Positions 1 to 5,099 of a DNA stretch of 5,099 nucleotides are shown one piece after another. How positions within the stretch are numbered: position 1 is the stretch's first letter; every line of letters starts with the position of its first letter. The notes beneath the pieces were generated by a model. It worked only from the letters and a program-made list of their open reading frames with translations, was not told the DNA's origin and ran no database searches. This DNA is from T1SED10-198M sp003554345 [NCBI: Candidatus Sumerlaeota bacterium] (GTDB lineage Bacteria; Sumerlaeota; T1SED10-198M): NCBI GenBank assembly GCA_003554345.1, contig PWGE01000094.1:1-5099 (forward strand), read 5' to 3'. A program made the translations under genes and the position numbers.

Positions 1-8
1 CAATTTAG

Positions 9-36
9 CAGGGCAGACACACAGGTCTGCCCCTAC
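9..36 (-). repeat. REP-like palindromic repeat, copy 1
   Basis: Seen: a perfect 8-bp inverted repeat (GGGCAGAC at 11-18, GTCTGCCC at 25-32) around a 6-base loop (19-24), followed by CTAC at 33-36. Read on the minus strand this is GTAG followed directly by the hairpin, which is the layout of REP elements mobilised by RAYT (TnpA-REP, Y1 HUH family) transposases, where GTAG or GTGG precedes the stem. A second copy lies at 63-90 with 25 of 28 bases identical. No transposase is in the window, so this would be a non-autonomous copy. There is no T-tract on either side, so an intrinsic terminator is less likely. The REP assignment is inference from layout. Confidence 0.72.
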
Positions 37-62
37 GGCTGAAATGATCGGGGAGATTAATA

Positions 63-90
63 CAGGGCAAACACATAGGTTTGCCCCTAC
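63..90 (-). repeat. REP-like palindromic repeat, copy 2
   Basis: Seen: GGGCAAAC (65-72) pairs perfectly with GTTTGCCC (79-86) around the 6-base loop ACATAG, then CTAC at 87-90. It lies 54 bases after copy 1 in the same orientation. Three bases differ from copy 1. Two of them (16 versus 70 and 27 versus 81) sit opposite each other in the stem and turn a G-C pair into an A-T pair, so pairing is kept. The third is in the loop. This argues that the hairpin itself is under selection or is what is recognised. As with copy 1, the link to RAYT-type REP elements is inference. Confidence 0.72.
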
Positions 91-486
91 CACTGATAAT
101 AAACTTTTCAAAGTATAATGCACATTGGTAAAAAACTTATACTTTAGTAATGTATTGCCGCTTTCCTGGGAGCGCCGATTCCCGACTTACATTCCGCCTA
201 TGGCGGTATCGGCATCTTGTTCTTATTTTCATGATTGGCGTGAGGAACTCCCCTTTGAAAAGCATCTTTATTTTCTTTATTTTAACAAGGTGGCTGAGTT
301 TTTATCAGGAAGTAAGTTCCAGAAGAAAAAATGTTACAGCAATGTCTTTGCTGATGGTTCTAATAATCATGGAAAGTGAATGGTATGACTTGTTTTGTTT
401 ACATGGCATTCATGCTGGAAATTTTTAACGAAAGGGATTTTTGCTATCTGGTAAAAAAGTGCACAGGTTTTTATACAAAAAAATTA
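91..486. other. Intergenic stretch without a convincing gene
   Basis: Two short overlapping plus-strand reading frames exist here (125-379 from TTG, 150-428 from ATG). Neither has a Shine-Dalgarno sequence, a recognisable domain or a sensible composition, and they overlap in different frames, so I do not call either. The stretch is AT-rich after about position 260. It contains an imperfect stem-loop at 174-213 (listed separately). With the two REP-like repeats just before it, the whole region from 1 to about 215 reads as repeat-rich intergenic DNA. A TATAAT at 114-119 has no acceptable -35 box. Between 214 and 486 I see no clear structured or regulatory element. Confidence 0.6.
174..213. repeat. 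Imperfect stem-loop in the intergenic region
   Basis: Seen: GCCGAT (174-179) is the exact reverse complement of ATCGGC (208-213). Nested inside, CCGCC (194-198) pairs with GGCGG (202-206) around a TAT loop. The two stems are separated by 14 bases on the 5' side and 1 base on the 3' side, so the fold is strongly asymmetric. The flanking text (GGGAGCGCCG on the left, CGGCATCTTG on the right) resembles dispersed palindromic repeats I have seen in environmental bacterial genomes, but that is recollection and not a search. Only one copy is present in the window. Confidence 0.35.
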
Positions 487-515
487 TAGACAAAAACCCC
501 TTGTTGACTTATAAT
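487..515 (+). promoter_or_regulatory. Putative sigma70-type promoter of the first gene
   Basis: Seen: TAGACA (487-492, five of six matches to TTGACA), a 17-base spacer, and a perfect TATAAT (510-515). Transcription would start near 522 and leave a leader of about 104 bases before the start codon at 626. The leader (522-625) has no riboswitch I recognise and no strong hairpin. AT-rich DNA offers chance matches, but the box quality, exact spacing and position ahead of a gene make this the best promoter candidate in the window. Confidence 0.55.
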
Positions 516-612
516 ATATTGATAAACGCATATCACATGATGATGGTACACGTATATTCGTCACATAAAGTGGTGTTTAAGCTGAAATAATGAAGTGAAA
601 AGAATAATTAAA

Positions 613-618
613 AGGGGG
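613..618 (+). promoter_or_regulatory. Ribosome binding site of the first gene
   Basis: The purine run AGGGGG lies 7 bases before the ATG at 626 and resembles a Shine-Dalgarno sequence with one G-for-A change relative to AGGAGG. It supports this start, which also places a signal peptide exactly at the N-terminus. Confidence 0.7.
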
Positions 619-625
619 TTTCAAG

Positions 626-2227
626 ATGAAAATATTGCACTTTATATTATGTGTTTTGTTATTAGCATCCTATGATGTTAGTGGTGATGAAGAGAGTTTT
701 GCTGGTGGCTCGGGTACAGCCAACGATCCGTATCAGGTCAGTACAGCTGAGCACCTGAATAATGTCAGGGAGTATCATAACTCTCATTTTCAGCAAATTG
801 CGGATATTGACCTGTCAGAGTATTCAGACGATGATGGCTGGGAACCTATTGGCAGGGCGACATCTGCCTTTAGCGGAACGTATGACGGGCAGGGGTACAG
901 TATAAAAAATCTATTCGTTTCAAGGCTGCAGAATAATATAGGTTTATTTGGCCGGACAAATAATGCAGTCTTGAAAAATATTACTATCACGAACGGCTCA
1001 GTAAGAGGTTTAACAAGAACAGGCGGATTAGTGGGACAGAATACCAGTACGGAAATAATAAACTGCCATTTTGAAGGAGTTGTCCTGGGAGGTGAGCATA
1101 CCGGCGGTTTGGCAGGTACTGTTGTCTTCGGGAGTATTTCAGCGTCTTCCGGTTATGGTACTGTTTCCGGTGGCAGTTTTAGAACGGGCGGTCTGGTGGG
1201 AAATGCTGAAAATGCAACTATAGAAGACAGCCATTTTTCAGGAAGCGTCTCCAGTAGCAGCCTTCAGGTTGGCGGTCTGTTGGGATATGGAACATCGGGC
1301 ACAGTGATAACCCGTTGTTATGCGGAGAATGTTGATGTTGAAGGAACCGGCAACGCTGGCGGAATAGCCGGATTCCTCAGCGGAACCCTTTCTTATTCCT
1401 ATGCCTCCGGCAAAGTAACATCTGGTAATATCGGAGGCGGATTGGTGGGCCTGACTCACTTTCAAACTGAAATTACCAACTGTTATGCCAATGTAGATGT
1501 CTCTGCGACTAACAATGCAGGAGGGGGAGTAGGGAGAAACAACCAGGGCACAATCCGTTATATTTATTCAACAGGAGAAATATCCAGTCCGGGAGATAAC
1601 GTTGGAGGACTGGTAGGAAATAACGCCGAAGGAGTAACAATAGGAATAATTGAATATTCTTATTATAATTCTGAAACGAGCGGCCAGGAAGATGAAGGAA
1701 AGGGGATTCCAAAGTCAACAGAACAAATGCAGAAGCTGGCGACCTATACTGGTGACGATGAAGAAGATCCCGAATGGGATTTCGATGATGTCTGGTTTAT
1801 GATAGAAGATTTGACCTACCCCGTGTTTCGCTGGATGCTTTCTGGTGAGGATTATTATGCTGATGTGGTGCTTGATGGTTTTCCTGATTTCATGTGGACC
1901 AGACATAATTATAAAGTAAGCCTAACGCTAAGAAATACCGGTTTTGAACCCTGGTATGAGGATGAAGAGGTATACCTGGGCGCAGTAGACAACCATGATG
2001 ACCTGGTGCCGTCTCATTTCTTCAGAGTAGCTTTAGATCATGATGTTATGCCTTCACAGCTCCATACTTTCCATTATTCGGCTCAATCCATGGTTCCCGG
2101 TATCTTTACTACCGAATGGCAGATGATCAAGGAAGGTCAATTCTGGTTTGGTGAGATATTAAGCCGGGAAATGGAAGTTTTACGGCGTACCAATGTCGAA
2201 TCCGTTATATGGCAGCTGTTTGAATAG
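626..2227 (+). CDS. Secreted GLUG-repeat protein with C-terminal NBR1-like Ig domain
   Basis: Complete, 533 aa; ends in TAG. Residues 1-20 are a Sec signal peptide (K2, then a hydrophobic core at 3-15, possible cleavage after VSG 18-20). No lipobox. Residues 25-76 form a header (FAGGSGT to GWEPIG), followed by a YDG lead-in (86-88) and NIGLFG (104-109). GLUG-type rungs then recur near residues 132, 159, 187, 215, 244, 270, 298 and 326 (TGGLVGQN, TGGLAG, TGGLVGN, VGGLLG, AGGIAG, GGGLVG, AGGGVGRN, VGGLVGNN). This spacing of about 28 residues suggests a right-handed beta-helix (inference). The exit segment is YYNSETSG (346-353), GKGIPKST, then WDFDDVW (384-390). Residues 412-519 match the NBR1-like Ig pattern: LRNTG, W443, YLGAV, PG, TEWQM (496-500) and FWFG (506-509). 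The last 14 residues are unique to this protein. No enzyme motif or cell-wall anchor is visible. Role unknown; extracellular structural or adhesive function is only a guess. The header is the closest relative of the downstream gene's first unit (36 of 52 identical). Confidence 0.93.
   Translation: MKILHFILCVLLLASYDVSGDEESFAGGSGTANDPYQVSTAEHLNNVREYHNSHFQQIADIDLSEYSDDDGWEPIGRATSAFSGTYDGQGYSIKNLFVSRLQNNIGLFGRTNNAVLKNITITNGSVRGLTRTGGLVGQNTSTEIINCHFEGVVLGGEHTGGLAGTVVFGSISASSGYGTVSGGSFRTGGLVGNAENATIEDSHFSGSVSSSSLQVGGLLGYGTSGTVITRCYAENVDVEGTGNAGGIAGFLSGTLSYSYASGKVTSGNIGGGLVGLTHFQTEITNCYANVDVSATNNAGGGVGRNNQGTIRYIYSTGEISSPGDNVGGLVGNNAEGVTIGIIEYSYYNSETSGQEDEGKGIPKSTEQMQKLATYTGDDEEDPEWDFDDVWFMIEDLTYPVFRWMLSGEDYYADVVLDGFPDFMWTRHNYKVSLTLRNTGFEPWYEDEEVYLGAVDNHDDLVPSHFFRVALDHDVMPSQLHTFHYSAQSMVPGIFTTEWQMIKEGQFWFGEILSREMEVLRRTNVESVIWQLFE
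698..2182 (+). repeat. Modular unit of the first gene (header, GLUG rungs, exit segment, Ig)
   Basis: This segment encodes residues 25-519 of protein 1 and is the single copy of the unit that occurs at least twice in the downstream gene. Its 52-residue header has exactly the same length as both downstream headers. It has one more GLUG rung than the other two units (nine including the lead-in, against eight), and an acidic insertion (DDEEDPE, 377-383) before WDF. DNA-level matches to the other units are short (for example 15 identical bases at 2111-2125 and 3813-3827), so the duplication is old. Confidence 0.8.
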
Positions 2228-2280
2228 AAAAACGAAACGTTTATATAAAATGAAAGACGCAGGTTGAATATAAGCTTATC

Positions 2281-2335
2281 AGGAGGATTTATTTTTCTGT
2301 ACCTGGATAAATATTTCAATTTTAAATTACAGAAA
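2281..2335 (+). other. Orphan Shine-Dalgarno and inverted repeat between the two genes
   Basis: Seen: a perfect AGGAGG at 2281-2286, directly after the palindrome ATAAGCTTAT (2270-2279), but with no ATG, GTG or TTG at a usable distance. The only nearby codons that could serve are ATT (2291) and CTG (2297), leading to a 17-20 codon frame that stops at 2350. Overlapping it is an 8-bp inverted repeat, TTTCTGTA (2294-2301) and TACAGAAA (2328-2335), with a 26-base loop and no T-tract, so it is not an intrinsic terminator. It could be a leader structure, a decayed gene start or chance. Confidence 0.3.
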
Positions 2336-2346
2336 GGGCCTATATA

Positions 2347-2376
2347 TTGACACATGTATTTTTATGTTCCCGTAAA
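2347..2376 (+). promoter_or_regulatory. Weak candidate promoter of the second gene
   Basis: A perfect TTGACA (2347-2352) lies 80 bases before the second start codon. The best -10 match at an 18-base spacing is CGTAAA (2371-2376), which is poor. No intrinsic terminator separates the two genes, so read-through from the first gene's promoter is an equally good explanation for expression. Listed because the -35 box is exact. Confidence 0.25.
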
Positions 2377-2422
2377 GTTGAGATTGGCCGCGTAGATAGA
2401 TTTGTTTTTAAATAAAATGGAT

Positions 2423-2426
2423 GGAG
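2423..2426 (+). promoter_or_regulatory. Ribosome binding site of the second gene
   Basis: GGAG lies 6 bases before the ATG at 2433. It fixes that start, from which a signal peptide follows at once. Confidence 0.65.
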
Positions 2427-2432
2427 TATATA

Positions 2433-5099
2433 ATGAAAAACTCTTTTTTGATGATTCTTTTTCTGAGTGTTGTTTGTTTGGCTGCAGCGGGAGCTCCTGT
2501 TGCTAATGATAATAGTTTCGCCGGAGGAAGCGGTACAGAGAATGACCCTTACCTGGTAGAGACCGCAGAACAACTCAATCGGATCCGGGAATATCCGGAG
2601 GCTTACTTCAAACAGACGGCAGATATCGATTTATCTGGATACAGCTCAGAGGAAGGGTGGGAACCGATAGGCAGCTTCCAGAGTCCCTATTACGGCAACT
2701 ATGACGGCAATAACCATATTATTACCAACCTGGTCATTAACAGACCCGAAATTGGCGATGTAGGTTTATTTGGCTACTTTAGACAGGGTGTCATAAAAAA
2801 TGTCACCATACAGAATGCTAAAATTTCAGGACGTAGCCGTACGGGTGTTTTAGCAGGCTCTATCAGCAGTGGACAAATCTGGAACTGTTTCGTTTCGGGA
2901 ACTGCAGAAGGAAAACTTTATGTGGGAGGTTTGGCAGGATCTGTAGTATCGGAGAGTTTAATTATTGCCTCGCATTCCCATGTTGATGTTTTTTCAACAC
3001 AAAATCATATCGGTGGTTTGGTTGGAGTCATGCACTCGCCAGGAATTATGATAGGCTGTTCTGCTATTGGGAATGTATCTGGCAGATCAGAAGTCGGCGG
3101 GCTGGTTGGGACAAATCATGGAAGCATTGTGGCATGTTTTGCTACAGGGGATGTATATGGAGTTAATAGAATGACCGGCGGCCTTGCGGGCAGAAATAGA
3201 AACTATATAGAAGCCTGTTATGCTACAGGATCCGTTACGGGAAATGACAAGGTCGGCGGATTGGTGGGAGAGAATGATCCCGATTCGGACATTATCCATT
3301 GTTTTGCAGCGGGAGAGGTCTCTGGTGCGGAGAATACCGGCGGACTGGTGGGTTGGAATGAAGGAAGTATTGACGGGGGATATTATGATTCCGTTACCAC
3401 GAAACAGTCTGACCTGGGCAAAGGGATTCCGAAAACAACGAATGAACTTCTCCAGAAGATAACATTTGCCGGCTGGGATTTTACTCATACCTGGGATATT
3501 CTTGAATTGATAAACTATCCCTACCTGCGCAGTTTTATTACAGATGAACCGTATAACGCCATCATTGAGTCACACTCTTTTCCTTCCAGACTATTTCATG
3601 ATGAGCCCCTGGAATTGCACCTGACGGTGCGCAATACCGGTACAACGGCCTGGCTGGAGGGTGAAGAGTACTTCCTGGGAGCACTGGGAAATTATGATCC
3701 CCTGGTTACGGATCCGCAATACTACCGGCGGGCACTGCAGCATGATGTGGCAAAGGGACAGGTTCATACATTTACCATACCGGTAAACCCCCAGAACACA
3801 GGTCTTTTTATGACCGAATGGCAGATGCTCAAGGAGGGGGAATTCTGGTTTGGAGATGCCTGCAGAAAAGAAGTGGAGGTAATGGCTTCTTTTGACGGAG
3901 GAAGCGGAACAGCGGACGATCCCTACCTGGTCTCTACTCCTGAACAATTAAACAGTATCAGGTTTTTCCTGGACAGTCATTATCTGCAGACAGAAGATAT
4001 TGATTTAGCCGGCTTCAGCGCGGGTGAAGGATGGGAACCGATAGGTTCTTCTACTTATAGGTTTACTGGTTATTATGACGGCGGGAATCATGTCATTACG
4101 AACCTGGTTATCAACAGGCCTGAAGAATTTCCGAGTGGTTTATTTCGTTCCTGCAGAGAAGCGGTCATAAAAAATGTATCCATAAAAAATGCAAATATTT
4201 CAGGATCGAGTAATATTGGGATCCTTGCAGGTAGTTTTGTTGACGGAGAAATAGAGAACTGCTTTACCTCCGGTATAATTAACGGGGGCGGTAATGTCGG
4301 TGGACTGGTTGGGTTGATGACCAGAAGCTCTGTTACAGGATCTCATTCTGCTGCGGATGTTTTAGGGGCAAGCAGTAGTATTGGCGGTCTGGTGGGATGG
4401 TCTCGTGATACATCTATTATAACAGACTGTTATGCTATTGGTTATGTTGAGGGTGGGCGTTCCGTCGGAGGACTGGTTGGAGAAAATGAAGGCTTTATCG
4501 TATCCTGCTTTGCCACCGGACCTGTGTCCGTGATAGAGAATATAACCCAGACTTACAACGGAAGATCTTTTGGCGGACTGGTGGGTAGAAATGAAGGAAT
4601 TATCATCAATAGCTATGCAGCGGGGCTGGTTTCAGGGAAAGAGAGTGTCGGCGGAGCGGTAGGAAGAAATATTGAAACAGGCACCACTCTAAACTGCTTT
4701 GCTGCGGGAAAAGTAACCGGTCAAGAGGATACCGGCGGATTTGCCGGCTTAAACTGGGGTCTTGTTTTCAGCTGTTATTATGATGCCAAAAGCAGCGGAC
4801 AATCAGATCTGCATAAAGGGAATCCACTTCAGCCCCATGAGATGTTTGAGCAGGATAACTTCACGGGTTGGGATTTTGATGATACCTGGGCAATCCTTGA
4901 GGGAGTAGGATATCCATTTTTGCAGTATGTTATGGGGGGGCGGATGGATAATGCCATGATCGAAGCCCAGCGTTTCCCATCGGAGTTGTGGAAGGGCCGT
5001 CATTATAAGTTGACCCTGACGGTACGCAATACGGGCACTTTTACCTGGGATGCTCAAAGTAATATCAAGCTGGGAGCGGTCGGCGGTCAGGATGACCTG
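2433..5099 (+). CDS. Secreted multi-unit GLUG-repeat and NBR1-like Ig protein, 3' end missing
   Basis: My translation from ATG 2433 gives 889 uninterrupted codons to the last base; the stop lies beyond the window. Residues 1-19 are a Sec signal peptide (K2, hydrophobic 5-19, cleavage probably near AAA 17-19 or PVA 22-24). Unit A (29-485): header FAGGSGT to GWEPIG (29-80), YDG (90-92), GLFG (111-114), GLUG rungs near 137, 164, 193, 221, 248, 274 and 302, exit segment YYDS (317-320), GKGIPKTT, GWDF (347-350), NYPYL, then an NBR1-like Ig domain (376-485: VRNTG, W407, FLGAL, TEWQM, FWFG). Unit B starts at F487 and repeats the order: header (487-538), YDG (548-550), rungs near 595, 622, 650, 678, 713, 739 and 767, YYDA (782-785), GWDFDDTW, GYPFL, then the Ig domain up to VRNTG, W872 and KLGAV, where the window cuts it. 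At least 60 more residues are needed to finish that domain. No catalytic residues or anchor are visible. It lies 205 bases after its paralogue on the same strand; the two may be cotranscribed. Function unknown; an extracellular rod-like or adhesive role is inference. Confidence 0.93.
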   Translation, partial: MKNSFLMILFLSVVCLAAAGAPVANDNSFAGGSGTENDPYLVETAEQLNRIREYPEAYFKQTADIDLSGYSSEEGWEPIGSFQSPYYGNYDGNNHIITNLVINRPEIGDVGLFGYFRQGVIKNVTIQNAKISGRSRTGVLAGSISSGQIWNCFVSGTAEGKLYVGGLAGSVVSESLIIASHSHVDVFSTQNHIGGLVGVMHSPGIMIGCSAIGNVSGRSEVGGLVGTNHGSIVACFATGDVYGVNRMTGGLAGRNRNYIEACYATGSVTGNDKVGGLVGENDPDSDIIHCFAAGEVSGAENTGGLVGWNEGSIDGGYYDSVTTKQSDLGKGIPKTTNELLQKITFAGWDFTHTWDILELINYPYLRSFITDEPYNAIIESHSFPSRLFHDEPLELHLTVRNTGTTAWLEGEEYFLGALGNYDPLVTDPQYYRRALQHDVAKGQVHTFTIPVNPQNTGLFMTEWQMLKEGEFWFGDACRKEVEVMASFDGGSGTADDPYLVSTPEQLNSIRFFLDSHYLQTEDIDLAGFSAGEGWEPIGSSTYRFTGYYDGGNHVITNLVINRPEEFPSGLFRSCREAVIKNVSIKNANISGSSNIGILAGSFVDGEIENCFTSGIINGGGNVGGLVGLMTRSSVTGSHSAADVLGASSSIGGLVGWSRDTSIITDCYAIGYVEGGRSVGGLVGENEGFIVSCFATGPVSVIENITQTYNGRSFGGLVGRNEGIIINSYAAGLVSGKESVGGAVGRNIETGTTLNCFAAGKVTGQEDTGGFAGLNWGLVFSCYYDAKSSGQSDLHKGNPLQPHEMFEQDNFTGWDFDDTWAILEGVGYPFLQYVMGGRMDNAMIEAQRFPSELWKGRHYKLTLTVRNTGTFTWDAQSNIKLGAVGGQDDL
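2517..3890 (+). repeat. Unit A of the second gene
   Basis: Encodes residues 29-486 (458 aa). It is complete: header, lead-in, seven GLUG rungs after GLFG, exit segment and Ig domain. Its header is identical to that of unit B at 33 of 52 positions and to that of protein 1 at 36 of 52 (counted by hand, without gaps). The Ig domain runs into the next header with only two or three residues between (VEVMAS, then FDGGSG). Confidence 0.85.
3891..5099 (+). repeat. Unit B of the second gene, cut by the window edge
   Basis: Encodes residues 487-889. It has the same order and rung count as unit A. Its lead-in motif has decayed (SGLFRS in place of GLFG), one inter-rung loop is longer (678 to 713 is 35 residues, against about 27), and its exit segment diverges (KGNPLQPHEM in place of GKGIPKTT). 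The Ig domain is visible only in its first half. Confidence 0.85.

Noticed and set aside
9-90. Hairpin pair as intrinsic terminators or as a CRISPR array
   Set aside because: There is no T-tract after either stem. Two imperfect 28-base repeats with a 26-base interval are too few and too divergent for a CRISPR array, and the flanking CTAC fits REP elements better.
114-119. TATAAT as a possible -10 box
   Set aside because: At a 17-base spacing the upstream hexamer is CACTGA, a poor match to TTGACA, and no gene follows it.
125-428. Two overlapping short plus-strand reading frames (84 and 92 codons)
   Set aside because: No Shine-Dalgarno sequence, one begins at TTG, the frames conflict, no domain is recognisable, and they overlie a stem-loop element. 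The hydrophobic stretches in the second frame are explained by T-rich DNA.
790-1906. Minus-strand frames of 63-75 codons inside the first gene
   Set aside because: They lie opposite a complete coding sequence with a clear domain structure and have no ribosome binding sites or recognisable products; they are antisense shadows.
2228-2260. Terminator after the first gene
   Set aside because: The sequence contains only the short palindrome AAACGTTT and AT-rich text; there is no stem with a following T-run.
2137-2573. Minus-strand frames spanning the gap between the two genes
   Set aside because: Both overlap confirmed coding ends, and their translations show no domain or signal; no minus-strand ribosome binding site is evident.
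3087-3947. Minus-strand frames of 133 and 118 codons and a plus-strand frame of 80 codons inside the second gene
   Set aside because: The repeat-rich gene gives long open frames on the other strand through its biased codons. The real frame is open across the whole region with a consistent GLUG and Ig pattern.

Overview
The window comes from a bacterium and is dominated by two consecutive plus-strand genes for secreted repeat proteins. I cannot fix the phylum. Both proteins have Sec-type signal peptides, the start codons have Shine-Dalgarno-like sequences, and one sigma70-like promoter is visible. Proteins built from GLUG repeats joined to NBR1-like Ig domains are, from general knowledge, common in environmental and host-associated anaerobes, but nothing here decides the lineage.

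Layout. Positions 1-90 hold two 28-base, REP-like palindromic repeats 54 bases apart, each ending in CTAC (GTAG on the minus strand). Positions 91-486 have no convincing gene but contain a further imperfect stem-loop (174-213). A good promoter candidate (487-515) precedes a leader of about 100 bases. The first gene (626-2227, 533 aa) is complete. A 205-base gap follows with no clear terminator; it holds an orphan AGGAGG, an 8-bp inverted repeat and a TTGACA box. The second gene starts at 2433 and stays open to the window edge (889 codons visible, no stop).

The two proteins share one building block of roughly 450-500 residues: a 52-residue header (GGSGT..DPY to GWEPIG), a YDG...GLFG lead-in, about eight or nine GLUG rungs of about 27 residues with a recurring cysteine, an exit segment (YY...GKG, then WDF..W and YP), and a C-terminal NBR1-like Ig domain. 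Protein 1 has one unit; protein 2 has one complete unit and most of a second, with the Ig domain cut by the window end. The likely picture is rigid beta-helix segments alternating with Ig-like spacers, outside the cytoplasm. No catalytic motif, sortase signal or other anchor is visible, so adhesion or surface-layer functions are only guesses. No defence system, RNA gene, CRISPR array or transposase is present. The main points of interest are the whole-unit duplication series and the covarying REP-like hairpins.
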